This document shows, one piece after another, positions 24,740 through 32,931 of a stretch of DNA of 64,000 nucleotides. Made by a program: the position numbers and the translations under genes. A model generated the notes under the pieces. The model was not told the DNA's origin. It ran no database searches and saw only the letters and a program-made list of their open reading frames with translations. Source of the DNA: Niveibacterium terrae (GTDB lineage: Bacteria; Pseudomonadota; Gammaproteobacteria; Burkholderiales; Rhodocyclaceae); assembly GCF_048213115.1 (NCBI RefSeq), contig NZ_CP172404.1, positions 2,108,001-2,172,000 of the forward strand, in the 5' to 3' direction. Every line of letters begins with the position of its first letter. The first letter of the stretch is position 1.

Positions 24740-26940
24740 AACTCACCGTCGCGAAAAAAATGGGGCTGCTGGCCGGCTCCGCACTGCTCGGCATCATTGT
24801 GTTGACCGCGCTGTCTCTGGTACAGATGGAAAAGGTCTTCGGCGCGGCCAGTTACGGAACGACCAACTCCGTGCCCAGCCTCGTCGCTCTCGATGAGCTG
24901 CGCACGAGCATCCTGCAGACACGGCTGGAGACGAACCGGCACATCCTGAACACGGACGAAGCGAAGAAGACCGCGATCGAAGCCACGATCAACAGCTACC
25001 GCGTCGCCACGCGTGAGGCGATGAAAAAGTACGAAGCCCACATCGCTGACGACAAGGACAAGAACCTGCTTGAGCAGGAGAAAAGTCTATGGGATCGTTA
25101 CGAGCTTCTGATCGAACCGGTCATGGAAGCTTCACGCGCCAACGACAAGGAAAAAGCTTTGAGTCTGGTCGCGAAAATTCTTCCGGTCGCCGAGAAACTC
25201 GGCGCCCTCGTCAATGAGCAGTTCGAGTACAAGATAGCTCTAGCAAAAAAAGGGGTAGATGAGGCCGCAGCGGACAAAAGCAGCTCGCTGACTACGTCCC
25301 TGCTGATCGCGACTCTGACCCTGGTCGTCGTCGCGGCGATCGCCTTCTTCATCACCCGCGCCCTCTTGCGCCAGCTGGGCGGCGAGCCCGATCTGGCAGC
25401 CGAGATCGCCAATCGAATCGCGGTCGGCGATCTCACCGGCTCGATCACGCTAAAGGCCGGCGACAACAACAGCCTGATGGCGGCGATGCACAGGATGGTC
25501 CAGGCACTAAACGCAGTCATCTCCGAAATGAGCACGCTCAATGTTGCGGCGAGCCGGCTCGACCTGGATGCACGCGGAGACGTCAGCCGGCATCAGGGAG
25601 ACTTCCGGAAGATCGTCGAGGGCACGAACCAGACCCTCGATGCGATCGTCGTTCCGCTCCATGCGCTGATCTCTGATATCAACATGCTCTCGGGCGATGC
25701 GATCCGCGGCGAGTTCGGCACCCGCGCCGACGCATCCCGCCACCCGGGCGAGTTCCGCAAGGTCGTCGAGGGTGTCAATGGCACGCTCGATGCAATCGTG
25801 ACCCCGCTGAACCAGCTGATCGCGGACATCGAACAGCTGACCGCAGCGGTGATCGCCGGGCGCCTGTCGGTGCGTGGCGATACCGCCCATCACCGTGGCC
25901 AGTTCCAGGAAGTCCTGCAGGGGCTCAACGATCTGGTCGATGCGGTCGTAGCTCCAATCGACGAAGCCAAGCGCGTGATGCGGGCCTTGAGTTCGGGCGA
26001 TCTGACCCAGAGCATAGAGAAGCAATATCAGGGCGAATTCAAGGTGCTTGCCGATGCGATCAACGAGACGACGGCCCGCCTCGCCTCGACGATCGCCGAG
26101 GTCAACCAGACGAGCGCAGCGCTGGCCACCGCGACGAGCCAGATCTCCTCCACTGCGCAGTCCTTGTCGCAGGCTTCGAGCGAGCAGGCGGCGAGCGTCG
26201 AGCAGACCTCCGCATCGGTCGAGCAGATGAGCGCGTCGATCAAACAGAACACCGAAAATGCGAAGGTCGCAGACTCAATGTCCGCGGATGGCACGGACAA
26301 AGCAGCCGAGGGCGGGAAAGCCGTCACCGAGACGGTCGCCGCGATGAAGCAGATCGCAAAGCGGATCGGCATCATCGACGACATCGCCTACCAGACCAAC
26401 CTGCTCGCGCTCAACGCCGCGATCGAGGCGGCGCGTGCAGGCGAGCACGGCAAAGGTTTCGCGGTCGTCGCCGCGGAAGTTCGCAAGCTTGCCGAGCGCA
26501 GCCAAGTCGCCGCCCAGGAGATCGGCCAGTTGGCCGGGAACAGCGTGGCTCTGGCCGAGAAAGCCGGCCAGCACCTCGACGATATCGTCCCTGCGACACG
26601 CAAAACCGCCGATCTGGTCCAGGAGATTACGGCTGCCTCCCAGGAACAGTCGATCGGCGTCGAACAGGTCAATACCGCGATGGGACAACTGAGTCAGATC
26701 ACTCAGCAAACCGCCTCGGCCTCCGAAGAACTCGCGGCGACAGCCGAGGAGATCAGCGGTCAGGCTCATGGCTTGCAGGAGCTGATGGAATTCTTCACGC
26801 TGAAAACGCTCGAAAAACCTCGCGTCGTCTCAGGCAAGGCCATTGTTCGCGGCGGCGGGCAAGCCAGGGGGGCGGCAAATCAGAAGAAGAAGGAGTCGAG
26901 ACCGGATTTGGACGGCGGCGACGAATTCGTACGTTTCTAG
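24736..26940 (+). CDS. Methyl-accepting chemotaxis protein with repeated HAMP-like modules
   Basis: The 734-residue receptor has a first membrane helix at about residues 10-32, a helical periplasmic domain (about 33-180, four-helix-bundle type), and a second helix at about 183-207. A series of HAMP-like units follows with a period near 50 residues, each with a RxDxSRHxGxFRKVVEGxNxTLDAIVxPLN pattern (from about 275, 326, 376 and 424). The signalling hairpin is complete (IAYQTNLLALNAAIEAARAGEHGKGFAVVAAEVRKLAERS). No CheR-docking pentapeptide is seen at the C-terminus. It sits in a cheA-mcp-cheW operon inside the nif island, so it may sense a cue related to nitrogen fixation (oxygen, redox or energy), which is inference. 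Confidence 0.92.
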   Translation: MKLTVAKKMGLLAGSALLGIIVLTALSLVQMEKVFGAASYGTTNSVPSLVALDELRTSILQTRLETNRHILNTDEAKKTAIEATINSYRVATREAMKKYEAHIADDKDKNLLEQEKSLWDRYELLIEPVMEASRANDKEKALSLVAKILPVAEKLGALVNEQFEYKIALAKKGVDEAAADKSSSLTTSLLIATLTLVVVAAIAFFITRALLRQLGGEPDLAAEIANRIAVGDLTGSITLKAGDNNSLMAAMHRMVQALNAVISEMSTLNVAASRLDLDARGDVSRHQGDFRKIVEGTNQTLDAIVVPLHALISDINMLSGDAIRGEFGTRADASRHPGEFRKVVEGVNGTLDAIVTPLNQLIADIEQLTAAVIAGRLSVRGDTAHHRGQFQEVLQGLNDLVDAVVAPIDEAKRVMRALSSGDLTQSIEKQYQGEFKVLADAINETTARLASTIAEVNQTSAALATATSQISSTAQSLSQASSEQAASVEQTSASVEQMSASIKQNTENAKVADSMSADGTDKAAEGGKAVTETVAAMKQIAKRIGIIDDIAYQTNLLALNAAIEAARAGEHGKGFAVVAAEVRKLAERSQVAAQEIGQLAGNSVALAEKAGQHLDDIVPATRKTADLVQEITAASQEQSIGVEQVNTAMGQLSQITQQTASASEELAATAEEISGQAHGLQELMEFFTLKTLEKPRVVSGKAIVRGGGQARGAANQKKKESRPDLDGGDEFVRF

Positions 26941-26949
26941 GAGCCGAGC

Positions 26950-27501
26950 ATGCAGACGCTAGAGCAAGGACAAACCCGGCTGGTGGCGATGACCGCCCTA
27001 GCCGTCCATTCAGACGAGGACAAACCGCAGTACCTGACCTTCATGCTCGATGACGGGATGTTCGGGATCAACATCCTGTCGATCCGGGAGATCATCGAAT
27101 ATGGCTCTGTCACCCAGGTCCCGCTGAGCCCGCCCTACATCCGGGGCGTCCTGAACCTACGCGGAGCCGTGGTTCCGGTCCTCGACCTGAAAGTGCGCTT
27201 CGGCCGACAAGCCGGTGAGGACACGCGGCGCACCTGCATCGTCATCGTCGAGATCGACACGGAGAAAGGCCGGCAGCAGCTGGGCATGACCGTCGACTCG
27301 GTCAACGAAGTTCTGGATATCCCAACTTGCGACATCAAGGATGTTCCGGAATTTGGCGCGAGGATACGTGGCGATTTCATCGAAGGGATGGGGCGGATCG
27401 GAGACGAGTTCGTCGTGCTGATCAATCCGGACCGCGTCCTCTCGCTCGACGAGATCTCGGTCCTAGCGAACCTTGGCAAAGCGCAAAACTCGACTGCTTG
27501 A
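26950..27501 (+). CDS. cheW: CheW-type coupling protein
   Basis: The 183-residue protein is a CheW adaptor that links the receptor to CheA. The core runs from QYLTFMLDDGMFGINILSIREIIEYGSVTQVP through PPYIRGVLNLRGAVVPVLDLKVRFG to VDSVNEVLDIPTCDIKDVPEFG. An AGGAG ribosome site precedes the ATG, 9 bases after the receptor gene. It converges on nifA with a 23-base gap, so the chemosensory transcript ends against nifA. Confidence 0.95.
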   Translation: MQTLEQGQTRLVAMTALAVHSDEDKPQYLTFMLDDGMFGINILSIREIIEYGSVTQVPLSPPYIRGVLNLRGAVVPVLDLKVRFGRQAGEDTRRTCIVIVEIDTEKGRQQLGMTVDSVNEVLDIPTCDIKDVPEFGARIRGDFIEGMGRIGDEFVVLINPDRVLSLDEISVLANLGKAQNSTA

Positions 27502-27524
27502 AGAAGGGAGTGCGGCTGCTCCAC

Positions 27525-29174
27525 TCAGAAGCGCCGCACTTCGATCGCGAACTTCTGCAGCGCGTAGCCCATCTGTCTGGGCGTGATATTGAGCAGCCGT
27601 GCGGCTTTCGCTTGAACCCACCCGCACTGCTCCATCGCCCAGATCAGCCGCTCGCGCTCGCCTTCCGGCTTCTCGTTGCCGAAGCGACGAGCGGGAGGCC
27701 GGGGAGCGGGCGAATCGTCAAAGCCGCTCGCATCGTCTTCAAGGGCAGGAAGCGGGGCTCGTCCTGACAGAAGATCGCCCTTGCCGGCCAAGTGCAGGAT
27801 CTGGCTCATGCAACGGTTGACCGAGCACGGAAAATCAAGCGCTTCCAGTTCCTGGTGGCGGGACATCGTTGCCGCCCGCTCGATGCAGTTCTCGAGTTCG
27901 CGGACATTGCCCGGCCAGTTACAGGCCCGCATCAGCTTGTGGGCGGTCGGACTCAGCGTCATCGAACGGCCGTTCTCGGCATTGAAACGCTGCAGGAAGT
28001 GCTCGGCCAGGGCGGCGATGTCTTCGGGACGCTCGCGAAGCGGCGGCAGGAAGACGCTGACGACGTTGATCCGGAAGTACAGATCGGCGCGGAACTCCCC
28101 GTTCGCAACCATGGTTTCGAGGTCGCGATTGGTTGCGCAGATCAGCCGCACATCGACCTTGATTGAACGCGAACCGCCAACCCGCTCGAATTCGCGCTCC
28201 TGGAGCACGCGCAGCAACTTGGTCTGGAAGGCCGGCGAGATGTCGCCGATCTCGTCGAGGAAGAGCGTTCCCTTGTCGGCAAGTTCGAAGCGCCCCTTGC
28301 GCTCGCCGGTCGCTCCGGTGAAGGCCCCCCGCTCGTGCCCGAAGAGCTCGCTCTCGAGCAGAGTCTCGCTGAGCGCCGCGCAGTTGACCTTGACGAAGGG
28401 CGCGCTGTTGCGCGGTGACAGATCGTGGATCGCCCGGGCAATCACTTCTTTTCCGGTCCCGCTTTCGCCGCGCAGCAGCACCGTCGAACGCGCCGGTGCG
28501 AGCTGATGCACCTCGGCGAACACGCTCTCCATCTTCCGCGAGCAGCCGATCACATTCTTTATCCTGTAACGCGGCCGCGCGTCTGGGCGCCCTGATTCCA
28601 CATCGGCTCCTGGACGGCCCCTCGCGCTGACCTGGGCGAGCGCAACAGCCTGACCGATCAGGTTTGCGACCATCGCCAGCAAGCGCACGTCGGCCGAAAA
28701 GCCCGCTCCGCCGGGAAGACGGGGCCGATCGACGCTCAGCACGCCCAGAGTCCGCCGGCCGTGGCGAACCGGTACGCCGATGAAGGCGATCGGGTAAGCG
28801 CTGGCGAGGCGCGACTCGGCCTCCTCGACGAACAGCGGCTCGGCCGCGATATCCGGCACAACGACCGGCAGGCCCGACGCATAGGCCTTGCCGACCGCGC
28901 CGTCACCCGCACTGAGGCAGCCCGCTTCCCATTCCTCGGGGCTCAGGCCCGTCGCGGCAACGAGTTCCAGCGCCTCGCTCCCACCGAGTTCCTCGCGGAG
29001 CACGATCGTGCCGCGCGAAAAACCCAGGTAGTTGGCAAGAATGTTCAGCGTTTCGCGAAGAGCCCGCCGTAGATCCGAGGTGGCGCTGAGGATCTTGCCG
29101 ATCTCATAGACCGTGGACAGTTCGATCTGGGCTCGCGTTTGCCGGGAGGGACAGAGAACGACGGCAGTGGTCAT
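27525..29174 (-). CDS. nifA: Nif-specific sigma-54 activator NifA
   Basis: The 549-residue enhancer-binding protein has a GAF domain (about 20-180), an AAA+ domain with Walker A GESGTGKE (236-243), the sigma-54 contact loop GAFTGA (283-288), Walker B GTLFLDEIG, and a Fis-type helix-turn-helix at the end (WVQAKAARLLNITPRQMGYAL). Cys418-x11-Cys430-x19-Cys450-x4-Cys455 is the exact redox signature of oxygen-sensitive NifA proteins, which act without NifL; no nifL is in the window. The gene has its own sigma-54-like promoter and a NifA site, so it may activate itself. Confidence 0.97.
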   Translation of the reverse strand: MTTAVVLCPSRQTRAQIELSTVYEIGKILSATSDLRRALRETLNILANYLGFSRGTIVLREELGGSEALELVAATGLSPEEWEAGCLSAGDGAVGKAYASGLPVVVPDIAAEPLFVEEAESRLASAYPIAFIGVPVRHGRRTLGVLSVDRPRLPGGAGFSADVRLLAMVANLIGQAVALAQVSARGRPGADVESGRPDARPRYRIKNVIGCSRKMESVFAEVHQLAPARSTVLLRGESGTGKEVIARAIHDLSPRNSAPFVKVNCAALSETLLESELFGHERGAFTGATGERKGRFELADKGTLFLDEIGDISPAFQTKLLRVLQEREFERVGGSRSIKVDVRLICATNRDLETMVANGEFRADLYFRINVVSVFLPPLRERPEDIAALAEHFLQRFNAENGRSMTLSPTAHKLMRACNWPGNVRELENCIERAATMSRHQELEALDFPCSVNRCMSQILHLAGKGDLLSGRAPLPALEDDASGFDDSPAPRPPARRFGNEKPEGERERLIWAMEQCGWVQAKAARLLNITPRQMGYALQKFAIEVRRF

Positions 29175-29270
29175 GGTTCAGGATTTCCTTGCTGATTTCC
29201 GGCGCAAACGCCAAGCCAGGGGGAAGCGGCCTGCGCGTCTCCGGGTAAAGCTTGATCCCATGCACACACA

Positions 29271-29286
29271 AGCAAACACCGTACCG
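29271..29286 (-). promoter_or_regulatory. Sigma-54 promoter of nifA
   Basis: The minus strand reads CGGTACGGTGTTTGCT: the GG and TTGCT elements are at the right spacing, with two mismatches in the -24 box. It lies 97 bases before the nifA ATG. Confidence 0.68.
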
Positions 29287-29434
29287 GGCCTGGCCGCGCC
29301 GTCAAAATCCCCCCCCCTTCCCCGCCAGGAAAGCGTGGTTCGACACGCTGGTGCAGCAATGCGCATTCAGCGAATGTGCGATTCGCGACGCATAAAGGGG
29401 CAAGCTGCGCTGTTTTCGTGCAAGCGCCATGAAT

Positions 29435-29450
29435 TGTTGCAAACGCGACA
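29435..29450. promoter_or_regulatory. NifA site shared by nifA and the RseC-like gene
   Basis: Exact TGT-N10-ACA (plus strand TGTTGCAAACGCGACA). It lies between two divergent -24/-12 promoters, 149 bases from that of nifA and 53 bases from that of the RseC-like gene. Confidence 0.75.
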
Positions 29451-29502
29451 AACCATCCCATCGCGGAGTCATGAAACCCGCGAAAGGCATGAAGCACGGG
29501 CC

Positions 29503-29518
29503 TGGAGCATCTCTTGCT
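29503..29518 (+). promoter_or_regulatory. Sigma-54 promoter of the RseC-like gene
   Basis: Plus strand TGGAGCATCTCTTGCT: perfect -12 (TTGCT), GG at -24 with correct spacing, and some mismatches between. It stands 35 bases before the ATG at 29553. Confidence 0.65.
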
Positions 29519-29552
29519 TGCAAGACCAGGAGAGCTTTTTTTGGAGAAGGCG

Positions 29553-29966
29553 ATGTTGGAGCGCAGCGCGACAGTAGTCAGCATTGACAGAGGCAAGGCT
29601 CGCTTGCGTTTCGAGCGCGAATCGGCCTGCGGCGCCTGCCGCGCACGAGGTCATTGCGCCGGTTCGGGCGAGGCGGGCGAGATCGACCTGCCGCTGCCCG
29701 CGGGAATGCGGCTGGTCAATGATGGCATCGTGACGGTTGAACTCGGCGCGCGAGAGCTGATCAGCGCCGGCCTGATCCTCTATGGCCTGCCGATGGCGGG
29801 CTTTCTGATCGCGCTGATGGCGGCGAGCCTCGCCGGCTGGACGGACGCCTGGATCGGCGGCGCGGCCTTTGCGGGCCTGGGCTTGGGCTTTCTGGTGAGC
29901 CGTCAGCTCGCCCGCCTGCCGCGCTTCCAGCGCACGCCGAGGATCGCCCAGCCAGAGTCAAAATAG
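29553..29966 (+). CDS. RseC/MucC-family membrane protein
   Basis: The 137-residue protein has an N-terminal domain with a Cys cluster (CGACRARGHC, preceded by ERESA) and two membrane helices at about residues 70-92 and 96-115, the RseC/MucC architecture. RseC works with the Rsx complex, the Rnf homologue, to reduce SoxR in E. coli. Here it lies between nifA and rnf genes and has a nif-type promoter, so a role with the Rnf complex is likely. GGAGAAGG precedes the ATG. The SoxR link cannot be assumed; no soxR gene is nearby. Confidence 0.82.
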   Translation: MLERSATVVSIDRGKARLRFERESACGACRARGHCAGSGEAGEIDLPLPAGMRLVNDGIVTVELGARELISAGLILYGLPMAGFLIALMAASLAGWTDAWIGGAAFAGLGLGFLVSRQLARLPRFQRTPRIAQPESK

Positions 29967-30136
29967 GTCTCACGCCAAGCCGCGGAGCCGCAGAGAGAAC
30001 CAAACCCCTCAAAACAAGAGCCAAGATCCGGCTCTGCACTTTGGGAAGCAGTTCCCTGGCCGACGGGGTGGCCAGAAACACAGGAAGCGCTTCTGACTTT
30101 GGTCTTCCTCTGTGGCTCTGCGGCTCTGCGTGAGGA
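29967..30136. repeat. Imperfect inverted repeat element (about 170 bases)
   Basis: A left end at 29967-30000 (tctcacgccaagccgc...) is repeated in reverse complement at 30101-30136 (...ctgcggctctgcgtgag) with a few mismatches and a unique centre. The ends resemble the acgc-aag/ccgcagag type of intergenic repeat found in many proteobacteria. It fills most of the gap between two convergent genes and contains no gene. Confidence 0.55.
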
Positions 30137-30206
30137 ATGCCTTTGAGCTTCTTTGCCTGAGCGAAAGTACGAGCCAGGACGCGATCAATACCTGAGATTG
30201 ACCTAA

Positions 30207-30269
30207 CAGAGCATGCTCTGCATAAAGGCTGCGACTGACTCCCCAGAGCATGCTCCGGGGAGTCAGTCG
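30207..30269. terminator. Hairpin and palindromes at the end of rnfH
   Basis: A 13-base-pair perfect stem (30232-30244 with 30257-30269) overlaps the rnfH stop codon. Its loop contains GAGCATGCTC, and the same palindrome (CAGAGCATGCTCTG, 30207-30220) recurs 37 bases away. No T-run follows on the minus strand, so it may be a stem that protects mRNA ends or a REP-like element rather than a classical terminator. Confidence 0.55.
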
Positions 30270-30538
30270 TCCTCCGCCCCCTGGCGGCGCGGCACGGTTT
30301 TCGGGTCACAGGTGATCGCGCGATAGATCTCGACCCGGTCGCCTTCGCGCAGCGGTGCATCGAGCGGGACAACTTTTCCGTAAACGCCGACCTTCTGGGT
30401 TTCGAGGTCCAGCCCCGGCAACTGGGCGAGGATGCCCGAACGCTCGATCGCATCGTAGACCGTGCATCCCTCGGCGACTTCGAGTTTGAGCCAGAGGCGG
30501 CGGCTCTCCCCGGCATAAGCGACGGCGATCTGCATCAT
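30263..30538 (-). CDS. rnfH: RnfH family protein
   Basis: The 91-residue protein belongs to the RnfH/UPF0125 family, small ubiquitin-like-fold proteins: MMQIAVAYAGESRRLWLKLEVAEGCTVYDAIERSGIL and KVGVYGKVVPLDAPLREGDRVEIYRAITCDPKTVPRRQ are typical. It is the last gene of the rnf operon, one base after the stop of rnfE. Its biochemical role is unknown but it often ends rnf operons. Confidence 0.9.
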   Translation of the reverse strand: MMQIAVAYAGESRRLWLKLEVAEGCTVYDAIERSGILAQLPGLDLETQKVGVYGKVVPLDAPLREGDRVEIYRAITCDPKTVPRRQGAEDD

Positions 30539-30539
30539 T

Positions 30540-31229
30540 TCAGGCTCCGCATTGAAGAGTGTGCCCAGTCTCGGGCGCGACGCTGCCGACCCGCTTGATC
30601 TCGATGAAGCGGCGCAGTGCAATCAGCAAGCCCAGGGTCAGGAAACCTCCAGGAGGCAGGATCATCATCAGATAGCCGCCGTAGCCGGGGATCACGCGGG
30701 TTTCGAGGAAAGCAAAGTGCGGCCCGAGCAGCAGGTGGGCGTTCGCGAACAGGGTTCCGGCCCCCAGCACTTCGCGGATCGCGCCCATCAGCGTCAGCGC
30801 GAAGGTAAATCCGAGGCCCATCGCCGCACCGTCGACGGCCGAGGCGATGACCGGCGAGCGCTGCGCGAACGCTTCGGCGCGGCCCAGCACGGCGCAGTTC
30901 GCGACGATCAGCGCGATATAGAGGCCCAGCACCTTGTACAAGTCATGCAGGAAGGCGTTCAGCGTCAGATCGACCAGGGTCACCAGCCCCGCGATCAGCA
31001 CGATGAAGATCGGGATGCGCACATGCGGGCTGACCCAGTGCCTGATGCTGGCGACCAGCGCGTTCGAGGTCGCCAGCACCGCGGTCGTCGCCAGGCCCAT
31101 GCCCAGCCCGTTCGTCGCGCTGCTGGTCAGCGCCATCGTCGGGCACATGCCCAGCATCTGGGCGAACACGACGTTGTTGTTCCAGAGCCCATCGGCGCTC
31201 ACCTGCCACAGAGTCTTCTCGCTCATCAT
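30540..31229 (-). CDS. rnfE: Electron transport complex subunit RnfE
   Basis: The 229-residue polytopic protein carries six predicted membrane helices and the paired-Cys signature of the RnfA/RnfE family (LGMCPTMALTSSATNGLGMG early, IVANCAVLGRAEAFA later), which binds a membrane [2Fe-2S] cluster with RnfA. Its start overlaps the stop of rnfG by ATGA, a pattern shared by the operon. The complex couples ferredoxin and NADH to an ion gradient and in diazotrophs is thought to feed reduced ferredoxin to nitrogenase. Confidence 0.95.
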   Translation of the reverse strand: MMSEKTLWQVSADGLWNNNVVFAQMLGMCPTMALTSSATNGLGMGLATTAVLATSNALVASIRHWVSPHVRIPIFIVLIAGLVTLVDLTLNAFLHDLYKVLGLYIALIVANCAVLGRAEAFAQRSPVIASAVDGAAMGLGFTFALTLMGAIREVLGAGTLFANAHLLLGPHFAFLETRVIPGYGGYLMMILPPGGFLTLGLLIALRRFIEIKRVGSVAPETGHTLQCGA

Positions 31230-31861
31230 TGCGCTCCCGTTGCGGCCACGCGCGGCTCGCCGAGCATCTCGGCACGGCGCGCGGCAAAGAGTTGCAGACC
31301 GCCTTTAACTGCGCCGACCACCGCCCTGGGCGTAATCGTTGCGCCGGCGAACTGATCGAAATCGCCTCCGTCCTTCCTGACCGCCCAGTGCTCAACAGAA
31401 GGCTGCCCCAGGGACTTGCCCTCGAAGGAGTGGATCCACTCGGTCTTCGCCGCATCCACCTTGTCACCGAGGCCTGGCGTCTCGTTGTGCTGAATGACCC
31501 GCACGCCGAGCACGCGTCCAGTGCGATCGATCGCCATCACCAGCACGACCGGCCCCGCATAGCCCTTGCCGCGCGCCTCGAAGATCAGTCCCTCCACCCT
31601 GCCCTTGCGGCGGGCACGGTGGACTTCGACCGGCGCGCCGTCGCTGCCAGTGAGCTTGATCGAGTCCTTCAACAGGTCGTTGTCGGCGAAGCCCTCGGGT
31701 AGCACCTGGGCGAGCGAGAGCTGCAGATCGTCGGCGCGGGCGCGGACGATCGCCGCTTCGGTCGCGTTGTTGGCCGCGGCCAGGATCAGCGCCGCGACGA
31801 GTCCGGTCGCACCGAGCGAAACGCCCTGATACCACAGAGCTTGTTTGATCTTTTCGTTCAT
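31226..31861 (-). CDS. rnfG: Electron transport complex subunit RnfG
   Basis: The 211-residue subunit has one N-terminal membrane helix (about 13-30) and a periplasmic FMN domain. The flavinylation motif reads FDQFAGATITPRAV (Thr175 is the expected FMN site); the residue before Gly is Ala instead of the usual Ser or Thr. ATGA overlaps join it to rnfD and rnfE. Covalent FMN carries electrons through the Rnf complex. Confidence 0.94.
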   Translation of the reverse strand: MNEKIKQALWYQGVSLGATGLVAALILAAANNATEAAIVRARADDLQLSLAQVLPEGFADNDLLKDSIKLTGSDGAPVEVHRARRKGRVEGLIFEARGKGYAGPVVLVMAIDRTGRVLGVRVIQHNETPGLGDKVDAAKTEWIHSFEGKSLGQPSVEHWAVRKDGGDFDQFAGATITPRAVVGAVKGGLQLFAARRAEMLGEPRVAATGAQ

Positions 31862-32931
31862 CGCGCGCCCTCCCTTGTGGCGGCAAGCGATTCGCCGCTG
31901 CGCCGGCGGCCGAAAATGCGCGGCCGGGTCCAGCGGTCGATCAGCGGGGTCAGCGCGTTCATCAACAGCACGGCGAAGGCGAGCCCTTCCGGGTAGCCGC
32001 CCCAGGTGCGGATGACCCAGGTCAACGCGCCACAGCCCAGGCCGTAGAGCCATTGGCCGCGCGGCGTGCTCGGCGAGCTGACGTAGTCGGTGACAATGAA
32101 GAAGGCACCGAGCATCGCCCCGCCCGAGAGCAGGTGGACCGGCGCGGACAGGTAGATCTGCGGCGCCATCGCGTGGGCCAGCGCGGCAGGGACGGCTAGT
32201 CCGAGAAAAAATGAGATCGGCAGACGCTTGGGGATGATCCTCAGCGCGACCAGAGCCAGACCTCCTGTCAGCAGCGCCAGCGCGGCGGTTTCCCCCATGC
32301 TTCCGGCCCGGGCCCCCAGGCCTACGTCGGGGAAAGAGAAGCTTCCCAGCGACTGGAGCAGCGAGATTCCGCGGCTCGCCTCGGTCTTGACGTGGCCGAG
32401 CAAGGAGGCGCTGGCCATCGCGTCGGGCACTCCGCCGCCGAAGAAGGTGATCGTCAGCGAGTCGATGAAGCTCGGCGAGTGCGCCCCGGCTGGCGCCAAC
32501 CACTGGGTCATCGGCACGGGAAAGGAGACCAACAGCATGACCCGCCCGACCATCGCCGGGTTGAACAGGTTCTGCCCCAGCCCGCCGAAGATGTGCTTGC
32601 CGATCGCCATCGCGAAGACGCCTCCGACCACGCCGACCCACCAGGGCGCCCAGGGCGGCAGCGACATCGCGAGCAAGCAACCGGTCAGCAGCGCCGAACC
32701 GTCGGCAAGGCTCGCGAAGGCCGATGCGCCCGCCAGGCGTTGCCAAGCCGCTTCGGTCGCAAGGCAGCCCGCGACGGTCACGGCCCACAAGAAGAAGGCT
32801 GGCCAGCCGAACTGCCAGAAACCGAAGGCGGTCGCCGGCAGCAGGGCCAGAATCACGAGGCTCATCACCTTCGCGACGGATCGCCCGCCGTGCGCGTGCG
32901 GCGAGGAAATCGGCAAACTGATGTCCGTCAT
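31858..32931 (-). CDS. rnfD: Electron transport complex subunit RnfD
   Basis: The 357-residue membrane subunit has about nine hydrophobic helices and the RnfD blocks VGVVGGVFAMAIGKHIFGGLGQNLFNPAMVGRVMLLVSFP and FFIVTDYVSSPSTPRGQWLYGLGCG. RnfD holds flavin and forms the core of the pump. The ATG overlaps the stop of rnfC (ATGA), and its own stop overlaps rnfG in the same manner. Confidence 0.95.
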   Translation of the reverse strand: MTDISLPISSPHAHGGRSVAKVMSLVILALLPATAFGFWQFGWPAFFLWAVTVAGCLATEAAWQRLAGASAFASLADGSALLTGCLLAMSLPPWAPWWVGVVGGVFAMAIGKHIFGGLGQNLFNPAMVGRVMLLVSFPVPMTQWLAPAGAHSPSFIDSLTITFFGGGVPDAMASASLLGHVKTEASRGISLLQSLGSFSFPDVGLGARAGSMGETAALALLTGGLALVALRIIPKRLPISFFLGLAVPAALAHAMAPQIYLSAPVHLLSGGAMLGAFFIVTDYVSSPSTPRGQWLYGLGCGALTWVIRTWGGYPEGLAFAVLLMNALTPLIDRWTRPRIFGRRRSGESLAATREGAR

